A stretch of DNA of 14,629 nucleotides from positions 1-14,629 of the forward strand of contig JAITUD010000067.1 of the NCBI GenBank assembly GCA_031286555.1, read 5' to 3'. Origin of the DNA: Microbacterium sp. GTDB taxonomy: Bacteria; Actinomycetota; Actinomycetes; Actinomycetales; Microbacteriaceae. The translations under genes were made by a program, and so were the position numbers. Below are positions 6,571-12,740 of this stretch, one piece after another (the first letter of the stretch is position 1; each line of letters begins with the position of its first letter). The notes beneath the pieces were generated by a model. That model searched no databases. It was given only the letters and a program-made list of their open reading frames with translations, and was not told the DNA's origin.

Positions 6571-6580
6571 GCTACGTGTT

Positions 6581-9500
6581 TCAGCCCAGGCAGGACGGCC
6601 CCAGCAGGGACTTCAGGTCGCCGAACAGGTCGGCGGAGACCGACACCGGCATCGGCACCTCGAACACCTTCGCCATCCCGCCCCTGTGCACGCGCAGCAC
6701 GACCTCGGTCTCGCCGGAATGCCGCCTGAGCACCTCGGCCAGATCGGTCATGACGCGCTCCGTGGCGCGCTGCTCGGCCACCACCAGCGAGAGCGGGCCG
6801 GCCGCGTCGAAGGAGCCGATGTCGGGCGCGAAAGCGGACTGCGCATGCAGGTTGAGGCCGTCATCACGACGGGACACGCGCCCTCGCACCGCGAGGATCG
6901 CATCCTGCTGCAGCACGTGCTGGAACTCGGTGTACGTCTTGCCCATGAACATGACCGTCACCTCGCCGTTGAAGTCCTCGACGGTGATCATGCCGTACGG
7001 GTTTCCACTGGCCTTCGCCACGCGGTGCTGCACGCTGGTGACCAGCCCCGCGACGGTGACCTGGTCGCCGTCCTGCAGGTCCTCGGACGCGAGCAGGTCG
7101 TGGATCGAGATCGATGCGTGCTTGGCCAGCGGCACCTCGAGCCCGGCCAGCGGGTGATCCGAGACGTACAGGCCGAGCATCTCGCGCTCGAAGGCGAGCT
7201 TGTCCTTCTTGGTCCACTCCGGGCGCTCCGGCACCTGCGGCGGCTGCACTTCGTCGGCCTCGTACAGGCTGTCGAAGTCGAAGCCGATCGCGCCGGTGGC
7301 CTCGTTGCGCTTGATGCCCACGGCCGCCTCGACCGCGTCTTCGTGGATCTCCAGCAGTCCGCGACGGGTGTTCCCCATCGTGTCGAAGGCGCCCGCCTTG
7401 ATCAGCGACTCCACCGTGCGCTTGTTGGCCACGTGCAGCGGGACCTTGCTGAGGAAGTCGTGGAACGAGGTGAAGGGCTCCTTCTGCCGCGCCTCGACGA
7501 TGCCGTCGACGACGTTGCTGCCGACGTTGCGCACGGCGCCCAGGCCGAAGCGGATGTCGTCGCCGACTGCCGCGAAGAAGTTGATGGACGCGCCGACGTC
7601 GGGCGGCAGCACCTTGATGCCCATGCGTCGGCACTCGTTCAGGTACAGCGCCATCTTGTCCTTGGAGTCGCCGACGCTGGTGAGCAGCGATGCCATGTAC
7701 TCGGCGGGATAGTGCGCCTTGAGGTACGCGGTCCAGTACGAGATCACGCCGTATGCGGCGGAGTGCGCTTTGTTGAAGGCGTAGTCCGAGAACGGCAGCA
7801 GGATCTCCCAGAGCGCCTGCACCGCGGCATCCGTGTAGCCGTTCGAATGCATGCCGGCCTGGAAGCCCTCGAACTGCTTGTCCAGCTCGGACTTCTTCTT
7901 CTTGCCCATCGCGCGACGCAGGATGTCCGCCTGGCCGAGCGAGAAGCCGGCCACCCGCTGCGCGATCGCCATCACCTGCTCCTGGTAGATGATGAGTCCG
8001 TAGGACTCCTCCAGGATGTCGGCGAGCGACTCGGTGAACTCGGGATGGATCGGTGTGATCTCCTGCAGACCGTTCTTGCGCAGGGCGTAGTTGGTGTGCG
8101 AGTTCGCACCCATCGGACCCGGGCGGTACAGCGCGATCAGTGCCGAGATGTCACCGAAGTTGTCGGGCTTCATCAGGCGCATCAGCGAGCGCATCGGCCC
8201 GCCGTCGAGCTGGAACACGCCCAGCGAGTCACCGCGCGCGAGCAGGTCGTAGGACGGCCGGTCGTCGAGGGCGAGATCCTCGAGCACGAGCTCCTCGCCA
8301 CGGTTCATCCGGATGTTCGCCAGAGCGTCCGAGATGATCGTCAGGTTGCGCAGCCCGAGGAAGTCCATCTTGATCAGGCCGAGGGATTCGCAGGACGGGT
8401 AGTCGAACTGCGTGACGATCTGGCCGTCCTGCTCGCGCTTCATGATCGGGATGATGTCGATCAGCGGATGCGACGACATGATCACACCGGCGGCGTGCAC
8501 GCCCCACTGGCGCTTCAGGTTCTCGATGCCGACCGCGGTGTCGAAGACGGTCTTCGCCTCGGGGTCGGTCTCGATGACCGTGCGGAACTCGCTGGCCTCC
8601 TTGAACCGAGGGTGGTCCTTGTCGAACATGCCCGTCAACGGCATGTCCTTGCCCATGACGGGCGGCGGCATCGCCTTGGTGAGCCGCTCGCCCATGCTGA
8701 ACGGGAAGCCCAGCACTCGACCGGCATCCTTCAGGGCCTGCTTGGCCTTGATCGTGCCGTAGGTGACGATCTGCGCCACTCGCGCGTCACCGTACTTCTC
8801 GGTGACGTACTGGATGACCTCGCCACGACGACGGTCGTCGAAGTCGACGTCGAAGTCGGGCATCGAGACGCGGTCGGGGTTGAGGAATCGCTCGAAGATC
8901 AGGCCGTGCTCGATCGGATCCAGGTCGGTGATCTTCATCGCGTAGGCGGCCATCGATCCCGCACCGGAACCACGTCCAGGTCCGACGCGCACGCCGTTGT
9001 TCTTGGCCCAGTTGATGAAGTCGGCGACGACGAGGAAGTAGCCGGGGAAGCCCATCTGCGTGATGACGCCGGTCTCGTACTCGGCGCGCTTGCGCACGTC
9101 ATCCGGGATGCCGCCGGGGTACCGCGCGTGCAGGCCGGTCTCGACCTCCTTGATGAACCAGCTCTCCTCGGTCTCGCCCTGGGGGACCGGGAAGCGCGGC
9201 ATGTAGTTCGCGCTGGTGTTGAACGACACGTCGCAGCGCTCGGCGATCAGCAGCGTGTTGTCGCATGCCTCGGGGTGGTCCCGGAACAGCTGCCGCATCT
9301 CGGCCGCGGACTTGACGTAGTAGCCGTCGCCGTCGAACTTGAACCGGTTCGGGTCGTCCATCGTCGAGCCGGACTGCACGCACAGCAGCGCCTCGTGGCT
9401 CTTGGCGTCGTGCTGGTGCGTGTAGTGCAGGTCGTTGGTGCCGACCAGCGGGATGCCGAGGTCCTTGGCGATCTTGAGCAGATCCTCCATGATGCGGCGC

Positions 9501-10096
9501 TCGATGGAGAGGCCGTGATCCATGATCTCGGCGAAGTAGTTCTCCTTGCCGAACAGGTCCTGGAACTCGGCCGCCGCGGCGCGGGCCGCGTCGTACTGCC
9601 CGAGGCGCAGTCGCGTCTGGATCTCGCCGGACGGACATCCGGTCGTCGCGATCAGGCCCTTGGAGTACTTCTGCAGCAGCTCGCGGTCCATACGCGGCTT
9701 GAAGTAGTAGCCCTCGATGCTGGCCAGCGACGAGAGCCGGAACAGGTTGTGCATGCCCTCGGTGGTCTCGGACAGCAGGGTCATGTGGGTGTAGGCGCCC
9801 GAACCCGAGACGTCATCGCTGCGCTGCTCGGGCGAGCCCCACTGCACGCGGGTGCGGTCACCGCGGTGCGTGCCCGGCGTGACGTAGGCCTCGATGCCGA
9901 TGATCGGCTTGATGCCGGCGGCCTGCGCCGTGCGATAGAACTCGAACGCCGCGAAGGTGTTCCCGTGGTCGGTCACGGCGACCGCGGGCATGCCCTGCTT
10001 CACCGCCTCCTGCACGAGCGGGCCGACACGCGCGGCGCCGTCCAGCATCGAGTACTCGCTGTGCACATGGAGGTGGACGAAGGAGTCGGATGCCAT
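6581..10096 (-). CDS. dnaE: DNA polymerase III subunit alpha (DnaE1)
   Basis: The 1171-residue replicative polymerase, close to the length of actinobacterial DnaE1. The N-terminal PHP domain has the full set of metal ligands expected of a proofreading exonuclease: H10, H12, D19, H44, E69, H104, C154, D222 and H224. The palm carries the catalytic aspartates D416 and D418 in PDFDVDFD and D578 in KMDFLGLRN. The fingers, helix-hairpin-helix and OB regions follow, with the OB fold around VTVAGLVTSVQHRV and the C-terminal domain ending SADLFGDLKSLLG. The region that holds the clamp-binding motif in mycobacterial DnaE1 reads GFDFDSLY here (938-945), not the QFDLF I recall. The ATG lies 6 nt after TAGACT with no ribosome-binding site, which points to a leaderless transcript. 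It follows the accessory cassette's terminator and precedes the membrane protein-hisD operon. Confidence 0.98.
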   Translation of the reverse strand: MASDSFVHLHVHSEYSMLDGAARVGPLVQEAVKQGMPAVAVTDHGNTFAAFEFYRTAQAAGIKPIIGIEAYVTPGTHRGDRTRVQWGSPEQRSDDVSGSGAYTHMTLLSETTEGMHNLFRLSSLASIEGYYFKPRMDRELLQKYSKGLIATTGCPSGEIQTRLRLGQYDAARAAAAEFQDLFGKENYFAEIMDHGLSIERRIMEDLLKIAKDLGIPLVGTNDLHYTHQHDAKSHEALLCVQSGSTMDDPNRFKFDGDGYYVKSAAEMRQLFRDHPEACDNTLLIAERCDVSFNTSANYMPRFPVPQGETEESWFIKEVETGLHARYPGGIPDDVRKRAEYETGVITQMGFPGYFLVVADFINWAKNNGVRVGPGRGSGAGSMAAYAMKITDLDPIEHGLIFERFLNPDRVSMPDFDVDFDDRRRGEVIQYVTEKYGDARVAQIVTYGTIKAKQALKDAGRVLGFPFSMGERLTKAMPPPVMGKDMPLTGMFDKDHPRFKEASEFRTVIETDPEAKTVFDTAVGIENLKRQWGVHAAGVIMSSHPLIDIIPIMKREQDGQIVTQFDYPSCESLGLIKMDFLGLRNLTIISDALANIRMNRGEELVLEDLALDDRPSYDLLARGDSLGVFQLDGGPMRSLMRLMKPDNFGDISALIALYRPGPMGANSHTNYALRKNGLQEITPIHPEFTESLADILEESYGLIIYQEQVMAIAQRVAGFSLGQADILRRAMGKKKKSELDKQFEGFQAGMHSNGYTDAAVQALWEILLPFSDYAFNKAHSAAYGVISYWTAYLKAHYPAEYMASLLTSVGDSKDKMALYLNECRRMGIKVLPPDVGASINFFAAVGDDIRFGLGAVRNVGSNVVDGIVEARQKEPFTSFHDFLSKVPLHVANKRTVESLIKAGAFDTMGNTRRGLLEIHEDAVEAAVGIKRNEATGAIGFDFDSLYEADEVQPPQVPERPEWTKKDKLAFEREMLGLYVSDHPLAGLEVPLAKHASISIHDLLASEDLQDGDQVTVAGLVTSVQHRVAKASGNPYGMITVEDFNGEVTVMFMGKTYTEFQHVLQQDAILAVRGRVSRRDDGLNLHAQSAFAPDIGSFDAAGPLSLVVAEQRATERVMTDLAEVLRRHSGETEVVLRVHRGGMAKVFEVPMPVSVSADLFGDLKSLLGPSCLG

Positions 10097-10102
10097 GCTT
10101 CG

Positions 10103-10108
10103 AGTCTA
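10103..10108 (-). promoter_or_regulatory. -10 element (TAGACT) for leaderless dnaE
   Basis: TAGACT on the minus strand ends 6 nt before the dnaE ATG, so transcription is predicted to begin at or next to the start codon. The -35 position falls inside the terminator hairpin at 10114-10146. Confidence 0.55.
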
Positions 10109-10113
10109 CGAGG

Positions 10114-10146
10114 CGACCCCGACACCGGAGGCCGGTGTCGGGGTCG
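10114..10146 (-). terminator. Strong hairpin terminator between the cassette and dnaE
   Basis: A perfect 15-bp inverted repeat, CGACCCCGACACCGG and its complement, with a 3-nt AGG loop. It starts 4 nt after the stop codon of the cassette's last gene and ends 5 nt before the dnaE -10. There is no U-tract, so it would be an I-shaped terminator. It is the strongest hairpin noticed in the window. Confidence 0.75.
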
Positions 10147-10150
10147 ATCC

Positions 10151-10864
10151 TCACTCCACCATGTACTGGTTGGTGTTCGTGTACGTGATCGAATCGGCGA
10201 GTGTGCCGACCAGACCCATCGTCACGCGCAGCAGGCCGGGCTTGATGTCGTCGAGCGCGGGCGGCGTGTCCAGTCCGAGAGTCAGCGTCTTGCCGTCATG
10301 ACCCTCAGCGGTGATCGATCCGATGTAGACGGTCACGTTGCCACGAAGGGACATCGTGTCGGCCTTGGTCACCAGCCCGGGGCCGTCCGGCGGGCGCACC
10401 GTCAGCGAGAATCCCGTGATCGTGATGGCATCCGCGCTGATCTTCAGCACGCGGACGTCCTTGCCGCTCTTCGTCGGCACCGTCACGATGCCGATCGACT
10501 TCAGGCCGCTGAACGACAGCCCCTTGGAACCCATCTGCGCCGGGGTGTTCGTGAACACCGGGGCCCCGGTGTCGGGTTCGGCGACGACGGGCGTCGGCGA
10601 GGGCGTGGGAGCAGCGGGCTTCGTCCCGGGGACCACCGGCTTCCCCGGTGCGGGCGTCGCCGCCCCCGGATCGCTCGGCGCCGGTGTGGGACTCGCCGTC
10701 GGCGCCGGATCGGCCGGCTTCGGGCAGAGCCACGGGAACACGTCGCAGAATCCGGTGTGCCGGACCGTCGCGACCGGTGCTGCCGCGGCCCCGACGGTGA
10801 GCGGCATGATCAGCGCACCGACCGCGAGCACGGCGGCCGCGAGCCTCATCCGGCGAGCCGTCAC
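10151..10864 (-). CDS. Exported protein with Pro-rich stalk, third gene of the DUF6230/DUF6114 cassette
   Basis: A 237-residue protein of unknown function. Residues 1-29 look like a Sec signal peptide (basic MTARRMR, hydrophobic core, then VGAAAAP as likely cleavage region). A short module with two cysteines, C40 and C47 (FCDVFPWLCPKP), could form a disulfide. Residues 50-97 are Pro/Ala/Thr-rich, typical of an extracellular stalk. Residues 104-237 are a beta-rich domain with alternating hydrophobic strands (VRVLKISADAITITGF, ADTMSLRGNVTVYIGSI) and no catalytic motif. The GTG start overlaps the TGA of the upstream DUF6114 gene as GTGA, so translation is coupled. Similar proteins sit beside DUF6230 and DUF6114 genes in Streptomyces, by memory. 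A lipid-binding role is possible but unsupported. The gene ends just before a strong terminator. Confidence 0.8.
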   Translation of the reverse strand: MTARRMRLAAAVLAVGALIMPLTVGAAAAPVATVRHTGFCDVFPWLCPKPADPAPTASPTPAPSDPGAATPAPGKPVVPGTKPAAPTPSPTPVVAEPDTGAPVFTNTPAQMGSKGLSFSGLKSIGIVTVPTKSGKDVRVLKISADAITITGFSLTVRPPDGPGLVTKADTMSLRGNVTVYIGSITAEGHDGKTLTLGLDTPPALDDIKPGLLRVTMGLVGTLADSITYTNTNQYMVE

Positions 10865-11403
10865 GAGACGACCTCTTCGTCGGCCTCCGCAGCGTGCTTC
10901 CGCGGCATCCAGGCGACCACCAGCACGCCGCCGACCGAGGCCAGGATCATGCCGATGAGGAAACCGCCGAGGTTCACGCCGATCAGGGAGTACAGCGCGA
11001 CGGCCAGGGCCAGCACACCGTAGAACACATGGTGCACGGGCATGAAGATCGCAAGGATCCCGAGCAGCACGAGAGCGATCGGGATGATCGTGGCCTGCAG
11101 ACCCTCGATGCCCAGCTGCACGTGCAGGTGGCCGATGTCGAGCTGCCCGGAGAAGAACATCTCGAAGCCCGCGATCACGACGAGCAGCCCGCCGATGAAA
11201 GGCCGGCGCTTCGCCCAGGCACGGAAGCGCTGCCAGGCGCCGGGCTGCGCAGACGCCCCTGCGGCGGCATCCGGTTCGGCCTCTTCGAACTCTGCATCCG
11301 CGAGCAGGGAATCGAGCTCCGCGGCATCCTCCTCGGCGCGCGCGGACGCGCGGCGCTCACGCCGCGACGACATCGTGCCGTCCAAGTCCTCGCTGTCGGT
11401 CAT
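10861..11403 (-). CDS. DUF6114-like membrane protein
   Basis: A 180-residue membrane protein. Residues 1-60 are hydrophilic, acidic and Ala/Glu-rich, preceded by a basic patch (SSRRERRASAR). Four predicted membrane helices follow at about 68-86, 104-122, 125-144 and 146-165, ending in an acidic tail, EADEEVVS. Features such as RPFIGGLLVVIAGFEMF and the glycine-rich last helix match the DUF6114 proteins of actinobacteria, as I recall them. Function is unknown. It lies between two genes for exported proteins, which suggests it is their membrane partner. The ATG at 11403 is chosen, 14 nt after the DUF6230 stop. Its ribosome-binding site is weak, and an in-frame ATG at 11427 overlapping the upstream gene is an alternative. 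It overlaps the next gene by 4 nt. Confidence 0.82.
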   Translation of the reverse strand: MTDSEDLDGTMSSRRERRASARAEEDAAELDSLLADAEFEEAEPDAAAGASAQPGAWQRFRAWAKRRPFIGGLLVVIAGFEMFFSGQLDIGHLHVQLGIEGLQATIIPIALVLLGILAIFMPVHHVFYGVLALAVALYSLIGVNLGGFLIGMILASVGGVLVVAWMPRKHAAEADEEVVS

Positions 11404-11417
11404 CGGGTGGGATCCGC

Positions 11418-12029
11418 TCAGAAGCATCCCTTTGATCCGTCCGTCAGCTCCAGGGTCATGCCGGTCAGCGTGAACACCGAGGCCTGCGTGCTCCAAGCCG
11501 TCTGCTGAAGGCCCTTGATCGAGACGGTGTCGGCGTCCTGGGCGAAGTCGCCTGCGGTGCCCTTCGCCTTGGTGCCGACGGTCGAGGCGTCCACGCCGAT
11601 GCGGATGTTGCCGAACGACGCATCGCCCTTCAGGCCCGTCATCCCGATCTGCAGATCGGAGGCGGATGCCGGGGTGTCGCCACCGCCGGCCTTGATCAGC
11701 ACGCCGACCTTGCCCATCGGGGTCTCGGTGACGACGGCCTGGCACAGGTTCGCCAGGGTCGCGCTCTTGATGTTCGCGATGGCGACGGTGTGCTTGCCGC
11801 CCTCGGAGTCGGTCGCGACTCCGGCGTACTGCGAGAACCCGGTGCCCTCCAGCTGGCTCGCGCTGATCTGGAACTGGCTGCCGGACACGGCGAACGAGAC
11901 CGGGACCTGCCCCTGTGCCACTCCCCCCATCAGAACCGCAGCGGCGATTCCGACCGGGACGGCGGCCAGTGCGATGCGCCCACCGTGCGTGGTGGTCAGC
12001 TTCGAGAACTTCATGGTGGGCTTCTTCAT
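11418..12029 (-). CDS. Exported DUF6230-like protein
   Basis: A 203-residue protein matching the actinobacterial DUF6230 family, sometimes labelled cholesterol esterase with no visible hydrolase motif to support it. An N-terminal hydrophobic segment at about 19-38, after a basic start, is a signal peptide or anchor (LAAVPVGIAAAVLMGGVAQG). The rest is beta-rich: FSQYAGVAT at 65-73, IKSATLANLCQAVVTETP at 87-104, FGNIRIGVDAST at 139-150 and ADTVSIKGLQQTAWST at 166-181, ending GCF. C96 and the near-terminal C202 could pair as a disulfide. The ATG is set by a strong AGGAGG at 12034-12039. It is the first gene of the three-gene operon and has the best promoter-like sequence in the window, overlapped by the palindrome at 12087-12103. 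Subcellular site (secreted or membrane-attached) is uncertain. Confidence 0.85.
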   Translation of the reverse strand: MKKPTMKFSKLTTTHGGRIALAAVPVGIAAAVLMGGVAQGQVPVSFAVSGSQFQISASQLEGTGFSQYAGVATDSEGGKHTVAIANIKSATLANLCQAVVTETPMGKVGVLIKAGGGDTPASASDLQIGMTGLKGDASFGNIRIGVDASTVGTKAKGTAGDFAQDADTVSIKGLQQTAWSTQASVFTLTGMTLELTDGSKGCF

Positions 12030-12074
12030 CGATCCTCCTGGGGCAGGGTGAGCGTCCTCGTTGACGCGACTACG

Positions 12075-12102
12075 AGCATAACCCCCATTGACTCATAGTC
12101 AA
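12075..12102 (-). promoter_or_regulatory. Promoter of the DUF6230 operon (-35 TTGACT, -10 TATGCT)
   Basis: On the minus strand, TTGACT (12102-12097) and TATGCT (12080-12075) are separated by 16 nt, putting the transcription start near 12068 and leaving a leader of about 40 nt with AGGAGG. It is the only near-consensus -35/-10 pair I found in the window. Its -35 lies within the 17-bp palindrome, so a bound repressor would block it. Confidence 0.65.
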
Positions 12103-12103
12103 T
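12087..12103. promoter_or_regulatory. 17-bp palindromic operator, probable TetR-family binding site
   Basis: ATTGACTCATAGTCAAT consists of perfect 7-bp arms around a 3-nt centre (CAT). It lies between the divergent TetR and DUF6230 genes, covers the -35 of the DUF6230 promoter and falls in the -35 region of the predicted TetR promoter. Size and placement fit a TetR-family operator that represses both directions. No second full copy was noticed in the window. Confidence 0.7.
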
Positions 12104-12115
12104 AACATCCGCCGA

Positions 12116-12121
12116 TAGGAT
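12116..12121 (+). promoter_or_regulatory. -10 element (TAGGAT) for the TetR gene
   Basis: TAGGAT ends 6 nt before the TetR ATG, consistent with a leaderless transcript. The AGGA inside it is also 7 nt from the ATG and could be read as a ribosome-binding site, in which case transcription would have to start further upstream. Confidence 0.45.
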
Positions 12122-12127
12122 TTCGGC

Positions 12128-12727
12128 ATGCCCGTCGAGCGTCGTGTCCGTCTCACTCCGGATGAGCGCCGCGCCCAGCTCGTCGCCACCGGCGTGAACT
12201 TCCTCAGCGATCATCCGCTGGACGAGTTGACGATCGACGAGCTCGCCGAGCGCGCCGGCGTCTCCCGCGCGCTGATCTTCCACTACTTCGAGACCCGTCA
12301 GGGCATGCACAGAGCGGTCGTCACGACCGCGCGGGACGCCCTTCTCACCGCCACCGAGCCTCGGCCGGAGCTGCCGCCGCGGGAGCGCGTGCGCGACACC
12401 CTGGAGCGCATCGCGATGTTCGTCCGCGAGCATCGCGGCACGTTCTTCTCTCTGGTACGCGGCGTCGCCAGTGGCGATCCCGCCGTGCGCACAGTCGTCG
12501 ACGAATCGCGTGAGCGGAACGCCGCACGACTGCTGGAGGCACTCGTCGAGGTCGGCGAGCCGGACTCCCGTGCGCTGCGGATCACGCTGCGCGCCTGGGT
12601 GTCGTTCGCCGAGGAGATCTTCGTCACCCTCGCCGTGGACGAGGATGCCGACCGCGATGCCGTGGTCGCCTTTCTGGAGCGATCGCTCGAGGCGGCGGTC
12701 ACCGCGGCGCGCGGCGCCCAGCTCTGA
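12128..12727 (+). CDS. TetR/AcrR family transcriptional regulator
   Basis: A 199-residue regulator with the normal TetR layout. Residues 11-57 form the DNA-binding domain, with the helix-turn-helix in LTIDELAERAGVSRALIFHYFETRQGM and the characteristic Y/F-rich recognition end. The remaining helical region (about 60-195) is the ligand-binding and dimerisation part, with no recognisable ligand signature. Length is typical. It is divergent from the DUF6230-DUF6114-stalk protein operon, and the 98-nt gap between them holds a perfect 17-bp palindrome over the -35 regions. Local repression and autoregulation are therefore the natural inference; the inducer is unknown. Its TGA abuts the stop codon of the convergent pseudouridine synthase gene with no spacer. 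Confidence 0.94.
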   Translation: MPVERRVRLTPDERRAQLVATGVNFLSDHPLDELTIDELAERAGVSRALIFHYFETRQGMHRAVVTTARDALLTATEPRPELPPRERVRDTLERIAMFVREHRGTFFSLVRGVASGDPAVRTVVDESRERNAARLLEALVEVGEPDSRALRITLRAWVSFAEEIFVTLAVDEDADRDAVVAFLERSLEAAVTAARGAQL

Positions 12728-12740
12728 CTACTCGCCGCGC
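12709..12740. terminator. Bidirectional hairpin whose loop holds both stop codons
   Basis: GCGCGGCG (12709-12716) and CGCCGCGC (12733-12740) form a perfect 8-bp inverted repeat with a 16-nt loop. The loop contains the TetR TGA and the RluA-family TAG, which touch each other. With no intergenic space, a terminator for either gene would have to be embedded in the coding ends, as this one is. Confidence 0.4.

Noticed and set aside
4841..11023. A 2060-codon open frame on the plus strand
   Set aside because: It runs antisense through hisD, the membrane protein gene, dnaE and into the cassette. Its residues are Arg, Ala, Val, Asp and His-rich shadow sequence without domain motifs. High GC third positions remove stop codons from the opposite strand.
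10151..12727. Insertion sequence or integrase scars around the cassette
   Set aside because: No transposase fragment, no terminal inverted repeats shared by both ends and no obvious target duplication. The hairpins at the two ends differ in sequence.
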